Positions 9,149-19,018 are shown, counted from the first letter of the stretch. The stretch is 64,000 bases of DNA from Microlunatus sp. Gsoil 973 (GCF_009707365.1 NZ_CP046122.1:3472001-3536000), one strand, 5' to 3'. Translations and numbers: made by a program. The notes: generated by a model not told the origin, from the sequence alone.

Positions 9149-9835
9149 CTACCAGGCGAGCCGGCCGGCATCCTCCTGAAGCGTGCCGGTCGGTCCGTCC
9201 CGGCCGATCGTCGCCATCCGGACGATGGGTCGGGCTCCTGCCTCGACCGGTTGGGCGCCTTCCAGCACCGGACCGCCGCCGAGTTCGGTCGCGGTGTATC
9301 CGGGCTCGACCGCGTTGATCCTGATCTTCGGATAGGCCAACGCGTACTGCAGGGTCAGCATGGAGACGGCGGCCTTGCTGGCGCCGTAGACGATCGCCCG
9401 GACGTGATGGGCCGGTCTGGCCGGGTCGGTGACCGCGCCGAAGGAGCCCAGTGCGCTGGAGATGTTGACGATCACCGGATTGTCCGACCGCTCCAGCAGC
9501 GGAAGTGCAGCCTCGGTGACTCGGAGGATCCCGACGGCATTGGTGTCGAACACCTCCAAAGCCTCGGGTCCGTTCAGTGCCCACTTGGCGATACCGGCGT
9601 TGTTGATCAACACGTCAAGGCCGCCGTCCGCATCGATGGCGGCGAACGCCGCAGTGACCGATGCGTCATCGGTGACATCGAGTTGGATGAACCGACCGCC
9701 CAGTTCTGTTGCGGCGGCGCGTCCGCGATCAGGATCGCGCGCCCCGATGTAGACCGTGTGCCCCGCAGCGATCAGGTGCCGGGCGGTTTCCTTGCCGAGA
9801 CCCTTGTTCGCCCCGGTGATCAGTGTCGTCGTCAT
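9149..9835 (-). CDS. Short-chain dehydrogenase/reductase
   Basis: The 228-residue Rossmann-fold oxidoreductase has the cofactor motif TGANKGLG at residues 8-15, LINNAG, an NISSALG serine strand and a YGASK catalytic Tyr-Lys pair. The DPDRG segment after the second strand fits NADP(H) preference. The substrate is unknown. It is divergent from an MmyB-type XRE regulator (9937-10782), a pairing common in actinobacteria in which the regulator controls the neighbouring reductase. A perfect TCCTAGGA palindrome at 9883-9890 lies in their shared gap. Confidence 0.88.
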   Translation of the reverse strand: MTTTLITGANKGLGKETARHLIAAGHTVYIGARDPDRGRAAATELGGRFIQLDVTDDASVTAAFAAIDADGGLDVLINNAGIAKWALNGPEALEVFDTNAVGILRVTEAALPLLERSDNPVIVNISSALGSFGAVTDPARPAHHVRAIVYGASKAAVSMLTLQYALAYPKIRINAVEPGYTATELGGGPVLEGAQPVEAGARPIVRMATIGRDGPTGTLQEDAGRLAW

Positions 9836-9936
9836 GGCCCCAGCATTCGTCGGTCGAAGATCGCCAACGAGTCGTCCGGTTCTCCTAGGACTGACAGGGC
9901 CAGGAAAGCCGGGCCGGGCCGGAGCACACTGGTGTC

Positions 9937-10782
9937 ATGGATGCGTGGGAGTTCGGCCTGGCTCTGCGGCGTTGGCGGGACCGGATCGCCCCGGGAACCG
10001 TCGGTGTGCCGAACGGCTCGCGCCGGCGCGCACGGGGCCTGCGTCGGGAGGAGCTCGCCGGACTTGCCGGGATCTCCGTCGACTATCTGACCCGGCTGGA
10101 GCAGGGTCGGGCGACCTCACCGTCGGCCCAGGTGGTCGAGGCGTTGGCCCGGGCCCTGCGGCTGAGCCACGACGAGCGCGATCTGCTCTTCCGATTGGCG
10201 GGCCTTGCCGCACCGGGGCCGGGAACGGTTCCGACACGTATCGCGCCGAGTGTGCAACGGCTGCTCGACCGGCTCTCCAACACTCCCGTCGCGGTCTTCG
10301 ACGCCGCCTGGAATCTGCTGATCACCAACGCGCCGTACGAAGCGGTGCTGGGCGAGACGACGAACTGGCGAGGTCTGGAACGCAATGCGGTCTGGCGCAA
10401 TCTGACAGGTGCACCGAGTCGGGTGGTCCACCTCCCGGTCGAGACCGCGGAGTTCCACGCCGGGATCGTCGCCGAGTTGCGCGCGACGTCGGCGCGCTAT
10501 CCGGCCGATCCGGGGCTGCAACGACTGATCGACCAGCTGCGTACGCACCATCCGGGATTCGTCGGCCTCTGGGAACGGGCCGAGCCGGCCCCGTCGGCGC
10601 ACAGAGCCCGGCACAAGACGATCGATCATCCCGAGGTCGGGCTGATCAACCTCGACTGCGACACGCTGGTGGTCGCCCATGATGATCTTCGGATCATGGT
10701 CTACACCGCCGAACCTGACAGCGAGGATGCCGAGAAGCTCGCCCTGGCCGTGGTAGTGGGGACCCAGTCGCTCGTCGACTGA
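9937..10782 (+). CDS. XRE-family regulator with MmyB-like ligand-binding domain
   Basis: The 281-residue protein has an N-terminal helix-turn-helix (RGLRREELAGLAGISVDYLTRLEQGR, about residues 30-56) followed by the PAS-like MmyB domain that binds fatty acid-like ligands in related proteins. It starts at ATG 9937. It is divergent from an SDR that is its most likely target. The 8-bp palindrome TCCTAGGA at 9883-9890 is a candidate operator, though the evidence for that is weak. Confidence 0.9.
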   Translation: MDAWEFGLALRRWRDRIAPGTVGVPNGSRRRARGLRREELAGLAGISVDYLTRLEQGRATSPSAQVVEALARALRLSHDERDLLFRLAGLAAPGPGTVPTRIAPSVQRLLDRLSNTPVAVFDAAWNLLITNAPYEAVLGETTNWRGLERNAVWRNLTGAPSRVVHLPVETAEFHAGIVAELRATSARYPADPGLQRLIDQLRTHHPGFVGLWERAEPAPSAHRARHKTIDHPEVGLINLDCDTLVVAHDDLRIMVYTAEPDSEDAEKLALAVVVGTQSLVD

Positions 10783-10793
10783 GCCACAAAGCG

Positions 10794-11752
10794 TCAGCCA
10801 CCGGTGCGGTCGAGGCTGCGGCGACGCTGCGGCCGTACGGCGATGATCACGCCGACCAGCGTCAGGGCGCAGCCGAGAATCTTGATCAGACTGAGTCCCG
10901 CGCTGGTCGGCGCAACCAGTTCGACGACGACAGCGCCGGTGAGTTGGCCGGCGATGGAGGTCATCCCGAGCAGCAGCACACCCACCCAGCGGACGATCAG
11001 TGCGGCCGAGGCAATGAAGATCACGCCGATCAAACCACCGAGATAGAGCCAGGGCTGGCGCGGCAGCGCGGCAGGAAGCCCGCGGGCCAGCACGCTGACC
11101 GCCGCCGCGATGATCAACGCGGCTGTGCCGACCAGGAAGTTGATCACCGTCGCGACCACCGGGCGGCGACCACCCCGACCCGCCCGTTGACCGCCTGTTG
11201 CCAAGCCGTGCCGAATCCGGCCAACGCAGGCAGCAGCGCCAAGGCGTACACGGGGAGGCCGCCGGTGATGCCGTTGGCACTGGCCACCAGGACGGCGATC
11301 AGCGCAATGCCTGCACCCACGGCGCGATTGAGCGTCACCGGAGCCTTGCCGGCCGGCCCCAGTCCGGCACGGTCGACCAGCAGACTGCTGATCAGCTGCC
11401 CGCCGACTGCCGCGACGGTGAAGGTGGCCAGGCCGATGACGGTGACCGTGACGCCCTGGGACAGCACCAGGAAGGCTCCCGAGAACCCGCCGAGCAACTG
11501 CCACCAGGCCAGGCGGCGGTCGCTCAATGCTGCTCTGAGCCCGGAGAACCGACGCCGGACCGAGGCATTGCAGAGTGCGACGACACCGAGCAGCACCAGA
11601 CCGGTGGAGAAGCTGATCAGGGCCGCGACGATGCCATTGCCCAGTGTGGTGCCGAGCGCCCCGTTGACACGTGCCTGGACCGCGACCAACCCGCCTGCCA
11701 CGAAGGCGAGGATCAGGCCGAACACCCGGCGGCGGGTGGGCACGACTGGCAT
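10794..11752 (-). pseudogene. DMT-superfamily transporter (two YdcZ/DUF606 units), frameshifted
   Basis: The N-terminal half starts at ATG 11752 with GAGGAG seven bases upstream. It reads about five helices and loses frame near 11160 in a GC-rich run after NGRVGVVAA. The C-terminal half continues in another frame, VVATVINFLVGTAALI to a stop at 10794, and is a second homologous unit. Restoring one C would join them into a protein of about 320 residues with ten helices. Both halves look well conserved, so the lesion is recent or a sequencing error. The substrate is unknown. Confidence 0.8.
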
Positions 11753-11941
11753 GCGGCACTCCTCGATCGAGTTGGTGGGTTCAACGGTTCGGACGAACGG
11801 TGTCCAATGACTCTTGCCGACGGCCCTCGTGCACATCCGCCGTCCAGACAGGCGACGGATGCCGGATTCGAAGCACGCGGCTCGTCTGGACCGCCAAAGT
11901 ACTCACAGCGGGCAACCGTACGGTCTGCTGCGTGGGGCTGG

Positions 11942-12646
11942 TCAGCCCGCCGGTGCCCGGAAGTCCGGTGCCGGCAGTGTTACGGCGACTGCGAGCCGGC
12001 GAAGATAGTCCTCCCGCGGGATCTCGATCACACCAAGGCTGGCCAGATGCGGTGTCTGCCACTGGACGTCGAGCAGGCGGTCCTGCCCGTCGCCGCGCAG
12101 GAGGTCGACCAGGGCGACCAGCGCGGCCTTCGATGCGTCCCGGCCGATCACCGGGTCGTGGAACATCGACTCCCCGGCGAACAGTCCGCCGATGCTCACT
12201 CCGTACAGGCCGCCCGCCAGCCTGCCATCGGCGGTTCTGGCCTCGACGGAGTGCACGATGCCGGCCTGGTGCAGCCCGGTGTAGACCTGCAGGATCCGCT
12301 CGTCGATCCAACCGCCCGGTCGCGACGGATCCCCGCAGCGCCGGATCACCTCGTCGAAGGCAGTGTCGACCGTGATCGCGTACCGCTTGATCATCTTTCG
12401 CAGCGACCGTGACACCCGCAGACCGTCCAGCGGCAGGATCCCCCGGTCCAACGGCGAGTACCAGCCCATCAGTCTCCGGCCACGGAAACCGTGCTGCGGC
12501 ATCGGGAAGACGCCCGCGCGATAACCGGCGACCGCCAGCTCCGGTCCGAACTCCTCACTCATCCCGATCAGGTCGCTGTCCGGCCAGCGCCGCGGCGACC
12601 CGAAGACCGACGACGCGCCGAAGAAGACACCCGACCGATCCGCCAC
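11942..12646 (-). CDS. aat: Leucyl/phenylalanyl-tRNA-protein transferase
   Basis: This enzyme adds Leu or Phe from aminoacyl-tRNA to N-terminal Arg or Lys of proteins, marking them for ClpS/ClpAP degradation (N-end rule). The product is 234 residues from GTG 12646. It contains AYRAGVFPMPQ-like and GWYSPLDRGILPLDGLRVSRSLRK blocks and the core GGLYGVSIGGLFAGESMFH, which is diagnostic. The longer open frame upstream (to 13114) is antisense to the EcsC gene and is not part of it. The start is the least certain element. Confidence 0.9.
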   Translation of the reverse strand: MADRSGVFFGASSVFGSPRRWPDSDLIGMSEEFGPELAVAGYRAGVFPMPQHGFRGRRLMGWYSPLDRGILPLDGLRVSRSLRKMIKRYAITVDTAFDEVIRRCGDPSRPGGWIDERILQVYTGLHQAGIVHSVEARTADGRLAGGLYGVSIGGLFAGESMFHDPVIGRDASKAALVALVDLLRGDGQDRLLDVQWQTPHLASLGVIEIPREDYLRRLAVAVTLPAPDFRAPAG

Positions 12647-12818
12647 GTCTCGAGTCTGGCACGCCGGGTCGGTCGACGCCGCGGCACCCGGGGAGCGGAC
12701 GACCCAGGGATAACCCCACTCTTTCCCGCTCGGAGTCGGCATCCCGCTGCCCGACACGTACGCTGGTCGCTGCCGGGTGGCCCGAGTCAGGCCGGTACGA
12801 ATGAGGTTCGGAGGTTCG

Positions 12819-13514
12819 ATGGCGACAGCCAGGGATGTCGGTAGGGCGGTTGCCCGTCGGCTGCAGCCGGTGACCACCGGTGGGCCACAGGTCGCCGGTT
12901 CCGCGCTGCGGCGGATCGTGGAGGTAGCCATCGACGGCACCGGACGGCTGCCGGGGGCCAAGGCCGCCGCCGGTAAGCATCTGGAGCGTTCCGGGGGTTC
13001 GGTGGACGAGGCGGTCGAATCGATCATCGACAGCCACATCCGGCTCGGTACGGCCCAGGGTTTCGTCACCAACGTCGGAGGTTTGGCCACCGCTGCCCTG
13101 CTGGTTCCGGCCAATATCGCCGGTGTCGCAGTGGTCCAGGTCCGGATGGTTGCTGCGATCGCCCATCTGCGCGGCTACGACATCAACGACCGCAGAGTCC
13201 GCACCGCACTGGTGATGTGTCTGATCGGCGGCGAGCAGCTGGGACGGCGGATCGCCTCCGGCAAGTTGCCGACCACGCCGATGGCGGTCGCCACCGCTCC
13301 GGTCTTCGATCCCGAATTGGACGCCCAGGTGGCCGAGATCGCCTTCACGGGTCTGCTGACCCGGGTCGGCGGCAAACATCTGCCGCTGATGGTCACCCGC
13401 AGCATTCCGCTGGTCGGCGGTGGCGTCGGAGCCGTTCTCGACGGCATGGCGACCTACCACATCGGTCAGTTCGCCAAGAAGGAACTGGTGCAGCGCCGCG
13501 CCATCAGGTCATAG
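12819..13514 (+). CDS. EcsC-family protein
   Basis: The 231-residue product starts at ATG 12819, with GGAGG four bases upstream. A glycine-rich hydrophobic stretch (GLATAALLVPANIAGVAVVQVRMVAAIAHLRGYD) in the first half and VGGKHLPLMVTRSIPLVGGGVGAVLDG in the second half are the two conserved blocks of the EcsC family, named for a Bacillus protein of unclear role. It is probably membrane-associated. It is divergent from aat, with no operon partner. The function is unknown. Confidence 0.75.
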   Translation: MATARDVGRAVARRLQPVTTGGPQVAGSALRRIVEVAIDGTGRLPGAKAAAGKHLERSGGSVDEAVESIIDSHIRLGTAQGFVTNVGGLATAALLVPANIAGVAVVQVRMVAAIAHLRGYDINDRRVRTALVMCLIGGEQLGRRIASGKLPTTPMAVATAPVFDPELDAQVAEIAFTGLLTRVGGKHLPLMVTRSIPLVGGGVGAVLDGMATYHIGQFAKKELVQRRAIRS

Positions 13515-13522
13515 CTAGTTGA

Positions 13523-14500
13523 TCAGGCGAGTTGACCAGCCAGGTGATCAAGCGCGCTGTCGCTCAGCGGTGATCCGCCGAGCGAGGCGGCGAAGAGTGC
13601 TGCTCCGATCGCCGGATCGAATCGCGGCGTTCTGAGCTCGTAGGCATACGGTCCGTCGGCCAGCCGCTCGGTGAAGGCGGTCAACACCGCCGGTGCATTG
13701 AACACCCCGCCCGAATACGACACAGGCACAGCGAAGCCGTCATCGAAACCGACGCGACCGCGTACCGCTGTGACATGCCGGACCAGCTGATCGGCAGCCT
13801 CCCGGATGATCGCGGCGGCCTGTGCGTCTCCGGCTTGTTCCGCTTCGGCGACCAGCCGGGACAACGCAGCGATCTTGCCGCGATCGTTCCCCCAGCGATG
13901 TTGCACGACATCGAGCAGATCGAAGTCCGCGGTCAGCGCGAGCCGTTCGCGGACAAGATCACCGAAGGGGCTCCACGGCAACCGGCCGTCGCTCAACTGG
14001 GAGAAGACCTGAAGGCCACGCAGACCGATCCAGTAACCGGACCCCTCGTCTCCGAACAGCTCGCCCCAGCCGCCGACCCGGACACCGCGGTCGCCGTTCC
14101 TGCCGTACGCGATCGAGCCGGTGCCGGCGACCACGTTGACGCCGTCGGTCAACGCCAGCGATCCGGCCCAACCACAGACAACGTCGTTGTCGACGCGATA
14201 GCGATCATGCCCGAGCACGGCGCGGGGAGCTTCGTCGAGCAGCGGCTGGTCGGCACTCAACTCTCCGTAGGCGGGGATGCCGAAGAAGGCGAAGCCGATC
14301 ATCGCGGTGGTCACACCAGCCGACTCGCACAGCGACGGTACGGCGTCGGTCAGGACGCGTCGAACGTGCTGTGGCCCGGCGCCGGGTGGACCGGCGAAGT
14401 AGCTGGCTCCGGTCTGCTGCCGGGCCAGCAGCTCGCCGTCGCCGCTGATCAGGCACAACGCCGTCTTCGTCCCACCACCGTCCACCCCGAGGAAGATCAT
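13523..14500 (-). CDS. BadF/BcrA-type ATPase, probable N-acetylglucosamine kinase
   Basis: The 325-residue ASKHA-fold sugar kinase starts at ATG 14500 with GGAGGGG upstream. The N-terminal phosphate-1 loop is GVDGGGTKTAL, phosphate-2 is VVAGTGSIAYG, and GGWGELFGDEGSGYWIG is the block shared by eukaryotic GlcNAc kinase and bacterial amino-sugar kinases. It most likely phosphorylates GlcNAc or a related sugar. No amino-sugar operon lies next to it; the neighbour 14614-15417 is a GDSL hydrolase on the same strand. Confidence 0.85.
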   Translation of the reverse strand: MIFLGVDGGGTKTALCLISGDGELLARQQTGASYFAGPPGAGPQHVRRVLTDAVPSLCESAGVTTAMIGFAFFGIPAYGELSADQPLLDEAPRAVLGHDRYRVDNDVVCGWAGSLALTDGVNVVAGTGSIAYGRNGDRGVRVGGWGELFGDEGSGYWIGLRGLQVFSQLSDGRLPWSPFGDLVRERLALTADFDLLDVVQHRWGNDRGKIAALSRLVAEAEQAGDAQAAAIIREAADQLVRHVTAVRGRVGFDDGFAVPVSYSGGVFNAPAVLTAFTERLADGPYAYELRTPRFDPAIGAALFAASLGGSPLSDSALDHLAGQLA

Positions 14501-14613
14501 CCGCCCCTCCGTGCCGCATCCGTCTGCCCAGCAAAGCCTCGGCCAATGTAGCGGTCCGACGATCTGTCGTGACCAGCGCTGTTGATGATCAGCGCCGGGG
14601 TGATTCGATCAGC

Positions 14614-15417
14614 TCAGCCGTTGTCGGTCGACAGAGCGTGCCGGGTCACCGCAACCACCTCGGGGTTCGGCCGCTTGGCGGTGATGCCCTGGCCGTGCGG
14701 CACATGCGCCAGTCCTCGGCCGAGCCACGGACCGAACCACCGCACGGCCCAATCAAGATCACCGGCGATCCGCTCGAGGACCGGCGGTTGCGGCAAGGGG
14801 TCCGGCAGCGGGTCGGCCCAGTGATCGAAGCCCGGATAGCCGAGCAGATCAGCGAAGGCCTCGGCCATCCGCTGGTGGCCGAGCCGGTTTCCGTGCAGCC
14901 GGTCCTCGTACCAGAGCCGTGGATCCGAAGCGACCGGATACCGGGCAAGTTCAAGCACCAGGACGCCGGCGTTCTGAGCGGCGGCGCGGGTGATGTCGGA
15001 CAGGATCAGGGAGCGCTCCCTGACGTAACGGCCGATCGGCTTGAGAAAGCTGGGATCCGGCATGAGGAAGGTGAAGACGGTGATCCCCCGTGAGGCGGAT
15101 TCGGTGAACATGTAGTCGAAGTCCACAGCGAGCCGACCGAAGTCCGGCCGCGGCGCCAGCACATCGTTGACTCCGCCGACGATGCTCATCAGGTCGGGCT
15201 CGAGGGCCAGCGCCCGGTCGAACTGGGTCCGCCGGATCTCGCTCAACCGGAGGCTGCGCACTGCCAGGTTGGCGTATTCCAGCGGTTGATCCTGGGCAGC
15301 CGCGATGTGCTCGGCGAGGCGGTCGGCCCAGCCCCGATAAGCGCCGTTCTCGTCGAAGTCCTGAAGCCCCTCGGTCGCTGAATCTCCGATCGCCACGTAG
15401 CGATGGAAGGTCCTCAC
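14614..15417 (-). CDS. SGNH/GDSL-family hydrolase
   Basis: GDSL esterase fold of 267 residues from GTG 15417; a GGAG nine bases upstream favours this over GTG 15432. Block I is VAIGDSATEG with the nucleophilic serine, block III is VGGVNDVL, and block V is DRLHGNRLGHQRM with the catalytic Asp-x-x-His. No signal peptide is present. Substrates in this family range from acyl esters to acetylated sugars; none is indicated. The extra 60 residues after block V are characteristic of the actinobacterial subgroup. Confidence 0.85.
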   Translation of the reverse strand: MRTFHRYVAIGDSATEGLQDFDENGAYRGWADRLAEHIAAAQDQPLEYANLAVRSLRLSEIRRTQFDRALALEPDLMSIVGGVNDVLAPRPDFGRLAVDFDYMFTESASRGITVFTFLMPDPSFLKPIGRYVRERSLILSDITRAAAQNAGVLVLELARYPVASDPRLWYEDRLHGNRLGHQRMAEAFADLLGYPGFDHWADPLPDPLPQPPVLERIAGDLDWAVRWFGPWLGRGLAHVPHGQGITAKRPNPEVVAVTRHALSTDNG

Positions 15418-15528
15418 GTGTCGATTCTCCACCCGGTGGCAACAGAGTTTGGCCGTGCCTGAGAAGTGATCGGAGCAACTGGTTCGGGGCTGGTGTCGAG
15501 CATGACATCACCGGGACCGGCCCACCGG

Positions 15529-16959
15529 TCAGGACCGGATCCGGCGCACCAGTCGGCGGAACCGGCGGATCGCACGGCGCCGGCGGCTCGGTGGAGCGGG
15601 AGCCGGGGAGGTTTGCCGAACGGTGCGCGCCGGTTCGGGAGCTTTCACCGGCTCGGGGAGCTTGCCGAACGGTCTGGGCTCGTACGCTCCGAAGGACCTG
15701 GCCCGGTCGACATCCTCGCCCTGGTAGAGCCAGCGCAGCCTGCTGAGCAGTTGATCGATCGCCTCGTCCCCACCGCCGAACGCCGGGCGTACGGCGGGGG
15801 GAAAGTCGACCTCGGCCAGTCTGCGGTCGAATTCCGGATTCTCCCGCCCGGGCAGTTGGCTGTGGGCCAGCCCGTTCTTCTCCAGGAACGCCAGGAAGCG
15901 GTCGACGTTCTCCGGTTGGGCGGCGTTGAAGCCGGTGAAGTCCGCCCTGTCGTACAGCTCGGCAGGGTCGGTGTCGGGTGCCACGTCGCGGGCGAGGGCG
16001 TACGGGATCGCGTGATAGTCGGCCAGTTCGATGGTCCGGGAGTCGAACGCCAGCAGGAAGGCCGGGGTGCCGACGGCCAGCGCTGCGATGTTGCCGTGGA
16101 TCCGGGATCCGAAGGCGAACTGGCGTTCGGCCAGGAAACGGTGCCATCGGATCGGGTCGAGGAAGAACCGTACCCGACCCTGCCGATACAGCGGATGATC
16201 AAGGGTCGCCGGCATGTTCTCGTCGATCGGCCCTGGCAGCGGTACTCCCCAGAGCAGCATCCGCAGCTCCTTGATCGTCTGCGGGATGTAGATCATCTGA
16301 GGGTAGCGGTCGACCGCGCGGTTGATGATCTTGGCGACGTTCACCTGGGACAGTGTCAGATTGGCCGCGATCGGTGAATCCGCCGAGAGTCCATGATCAT
16401 TCTTGGTCACGGTCAGCTCGCGGCCGGACGCGTACAGCGACGGGCAGCCGATCACCTCCACGTGTTCGTCACCGAATCCCAACGCAGCAAGGCATCTGCG
16501 GGTGATATCCCCGCGCACTCCGATCTTGGCCGACTTGTCCAGCACCGCGCTGAGGAAGGCCGCGACGGTTTCCTGCAGGTTCTCGGGCAGTTCGGTCGCG
16601 TTCGGGGTCGCCTGCGCGCCCACCCCCGCGACCACGACCGGGATCTGGAGTTGGTTGATCAACCGGGTCAGCCGCCGCAGTTGATTGGCGAAGCCCGGTC
16701 TGAAGGCGTTGGCCAGCGGGATCACGTACGCGTCGAACTCGTCGTTGATCTTGGCCACGGTCTCCGGAAGGAGATCGACCCGGTCGGCGACATGGCCGTC
16801 GGCGACCACCTCGACATCGGCTGCCGCAAGTAGTTTGTGCATCGCCTGGGTGAACAGCATGTTTCCGCTGTTGGTGGCGAACAGGTTCCTGGCCAGCGAC
16901 GCCTCCGGCGACACCGGGAGGAAGGGATCCTTCGCGGACCGCAACAGAACGCGCGACAT
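15529..16959 (-). CDS. Polysaccharide pyruvyl transferase family protein
   Basis: The 476-residue cytoplasmic protein has the family's conserved core, including GNMLFTQAMHKLL near the N-terminus, VVVAGVGAQA, and FAFGSRIHGNIAALAVGTPAFLLAFDSRTIELADYHAIP in the second half. Members transfer pyruvate from PEP to sugar residues of exopolysaccharide or cell-wall polymers. The last 60 residues are Pro/Arg rich and very basic (ending RRIRS), unusual for the family and perhaps membrane- or polymer-binding. No glycan operon surrounds it. Confidence 0.85.
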   Translation of the reverse strand: MSRVLLRSAKDPFLPVSPEASLARNLFATNSGNMLFTQAMHKLLAAADVEVVADGHVADRVDLLPETVAKINDEFDAYVIPLANAFRPGFANQLRRLTRLINQLQIPVVVAGVGAQATPNATELPENLQETVAAFLSAVLDKSAKIGVRGDITRRCLAALGFGDEHVEVIGCPSLYASGRELTVTKNDHGLSADSPIAANLTLSQVNVAKIINRAVDRYPQMIYIPQTIKELRMLLWGVPLPGPIDENMPATLDHPLYRQGRVRFFLDPIRWHRFLAERQFAFGSRIHGNIAALAVGTPAFLLAFDSRTIELADYHAIPYALARDVAPDTDPAELYDRADFTGFNAAQPENVDRFLAFLEKNGLAHSQLPGRENPEFDRRLAEVDFPPAVRPAFGGGDEAIDQLLSRLRWLYQGEDVDRARSFGAYEPRPFGKLPEPVKAPEPARTVRQTSPAPAPPSRRRRAIRRFRRLVRRIRS

Positions 16960-17109
16960 CAGGCATTGTCTCCTCCGTCAGTGGGTCGCCCGGTCACCGT
17001 CGTAGCCGTCGAAGCGTCCACCCGACGGCTCTCAGGCTAACCAAGGGCCGTCCGGCGGGGCGCGCGACGTACCAGGGATCGGCGGGCAGCGTTCTGCAAG
17101 ACTGCGATC

Positions 17110-17643
17110 ATGCGCTTCCAGGTCGGTCAGGCGGTCAGGGTCGAGTTCACCAAATGGGACGGTCGTGAGCACTGGGTCTACGACGGTGTCTATCTCGGCG
17201 AGGACCAGCACGGCGAATGGATCGGTCATCGGGCCGGCACCCTGATGGCCAGGCCGGGCCGATCCTTCACCGACACCCGCGATTGGCTGACCCTGGTGCC
17301 GTCGGCCGGCCGTCCGTGGCTGGCGACCTACAACACCCAGGCGCATCACCTGCGGATCTACATCGATCTGACCACCCCCGCGATCTGGGAGGGTACGACG
17401 CTGCACACCGTCGACATGGACCTCGACGTGGTCGTCCGTCGGGATGGTCAGGAACCCTACATCGACGACCAGGACGAGTTCGCCGAGCATCAGGTGCAGT
17501 ACGGCTATCCCGCCGACGTCGTCGCGCTGACCGAGCGTACGGCGCATGCCTTGCTGGCCGCGGTGAACAACCGGCAGCCACCGTTCGACACCACAGCTGA
17601 TCATTGGTTGGCCGAACTGGGTCGCTCCAGCACCACGGCATGA
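17110..17643 (+). CDS. DUF402 domain protein
   Basis: The 177-residue product has a small beta-barrel fold typical of DUF402 (FomD-like). The middle block, IYIDLTTPAIWEG...HTVDMDLDVVVRRDG...IDDQDEFAEH, carries the conserved acidic residues that bind divalent metal in characterised relatives, some of which hydrolyse nucleoside-diphosphate or CMP-linked intermediates. The role here is unknown. It starts at ATG 17110 without a strong ribosome site, and is followed within 55 bp by a long palindromic repeat. Confidence 0.75.
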   Translation: MRFQVGQAVRVEFTKWDGREHWVYDGVYLGEDQHGEWIGHRAGTLMARPGRSFTDTRDWLTLVPSAGRPWLATYNTQAHHLRIYIDLTTPAIWEGTTLHTVDMDLDVVVRRDGQEPYIDDQDEFAEHQVQYGYPADVVALTERTAHALLAAVNNRQPPFDTTADHWLAELGRSSTTA

Positions 17644-17694
17644 TTCAGCCGGCTCGTGACCCCGCCCGGGAGCCGTGTCAGCTCGATGAACCAG

Positions 17695-17762
17695 TTCCCG
17701 CACCCCGTGCTGCACGCCGCACCAGGTGTACCGGGTGCGGGATGCAGCAGGTGGTGCGGCAA
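17695..17762. repeat. Long palindromic repeat, family A copy 1
   Basis: The inner arms are 17 bp: 17707-17723 (GTGCTGCACGCCGCACC) and 17734-17750 (GGTGCGGGATGCAGCAG), with two mismatches and a 10-base loop. The outer 10-bp arms at 17695-17704 and 17753-17762 have one mismatch. The whole can fold into a hairpin of about 27 bp. It sits between convergent genes and closely matches the element at 29547-29616. Confidence 0.85.
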
Positions 17763-17770
17763 AGGCCGGG

Positions 17771-19018
17771 CTAGCTGGCGGCGAGCCTAGTGATCTTGGT
17801 GTACGCCAGGTGTGCCAGGGTCGCCGATCCATCGGCCAGTACGGCGTCGTCGAAGAGCGCCCGGGCCGAGTGGTTGGTCAGCGGCGGGTCGCCGACCGGT
17901 CCGGGATGGGCACCGAGGAAGCAGTACGTTCCGGGCACCTCCTCCAGGACGAACGAGAAGTCCTCCGAACCCATCAACGGCTCGGACATGATCTCGACCC
18001 GCTCGGACCCGTACAGCCCGGTCAGTTCGTCGATGACGTACGCCGTTTCGTCCGGGTCGTTGGCCGTCACCGGGTAGAGGACCTCCAGCTCGGCTTCGGC
18101 CGTGCAGCCGTGAGCCGCGGCGATGTTCTCGGCCAGCCTGGGCAGGTCCTCGGCCACCTGTTCGGTCGACTGCTTGGAGAGGACCCGCACAGACGCCTCC
18201 AGTCGCGCAGTGTCGGGGATGATGTTCATCGCCGTGCCGGCGTGGATGCTGCCGACCGTGATCACCACGGGGTCGAAGACGCCGACCCTTCGGGTCACGT
18301 AGGACTGCAGGGCAAGGACGATCTCGGCGGCTACCGGGATCGGGTCGATGCTCTTCGCCGGTTGGGATCCGTGGCCACCACGACCCTTCACCGTGACGTT
18401 GAACTCGCAGCAGCCGGCCATCAGGGTGTTCGGCCGGACCAGGAACCTGCCTGCCTCGGTCGAGGTGAAGACGTGCAGGCCGTACGCGGCATCCGGCCGC
18501 CGACCGGTGACGTCCAGCAGGCCCTCGGCGAGCATCGGTTCGGCGCCGCCCGGGCCCTCTTCCCCGGGCTGGAACATGAAGATCACATCCCCGGGAAGTT
18601 CGTCGATGTGATCACTCAACAGCCGGGCAGCCCCCACCAGGCCGGAGGTGTGCAGATCGTGTCCGCAGGCATGCATGAAGCCGTTGGTCGAGGCGTAGTC
18701 CAGGCCGGTCTCCTCCACCACAGGCAGGGCGTCCATGTCGGCGCGCAGCAGTACGGTCGGCCGCGGGGTCCCGGTCGCCAGCGGACCGCGGCCGCGGAGC
18801 ACGGCCACGATCGAGCTGAGCTCCTTGCCGGTGGTGATCTCCAACGGCAGGCCCTGCAGTGCCTCGAGCACCCGCGCCTGAGTCTTCGGCAGGTCGTTGC
18901 CACGCTCGGGGATCTGGTGCAACTCCCGGCGCAGGCTGACCAGATCGGGGTGGATGGATTCCGCTTCCTTGCCGAAGTCGGTGATCAACTGCTCACTGTG
19001 CTCCACTGAATGTCCCAT
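17771..19018 (-). CDS. M20-family amidohydrolase (IAA-amino-acid hydrolase/aminoacylase type)
   Basis: The 415-residue metallopeptidase-fold protein hydrolyses N-acyl or amino-acid conjugates. The motifs are RADMDALPV, then HACGHDLHTS (zinc ligands), the general-base pair FQPGEEGPGG, and a C-terminal MGSEDFS with NHSARALFDD. The central dimerisation lid domain is present. This is the HipO/AmhX-like subgroup. It is not secreted. It starts at ATG 19018; GTG 19006 is possible. It ends eight bases from palindrome A1. Confidence 0.88.
   Translation of the reverse strand: MGHSVEHSEQLITDFGKEAESIHPDLVSLRRELHQIPERGNDLPKTQARVLEALQGLPLEITTGKELSSIVAVLRGRGPLATGTPRPTVLLRADMDALPVVEETGLDYASTNGFMHACGHDLHTSGLVGAARLLSDHIDELPGDVIFMFQPGEEGPGGAEPMLAEGLLDVTGRRPDAAYGLHVFTSTEAGRFLVRPNTLMAGCCEFNVTVKGRGGHGSQPAKSIDPIPVAAEIVLALQSYVTRRVGVFDPVVITVGSIHAGTAMNIIPDTARLEASVRVLSKQSTEQVAEDLPRLAENIAAAHGCTAEAELEVLYPVTANDPDETAYVIDELTGLYGSERVEIMSEPLMGSEDFSFVLEEVPGTYCFLGAHPGPVGDPPLTNHSARALFDDAVLADGSATLAHLAYTKITRLAAS

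Noticed and set aside
12647-13114. Upstream extension of aat to 390 residues
   Set aside because: That part is antisense to the EcsC gene; Aat homologues start near the chosen GTG.
14576-14596. Hairpin around GCGCTG...CAGCGC between the GDSL and kinase genes
   Set aside because: The stem is only six bp with an eight-base loop, within chance for such GC-rich sequence.
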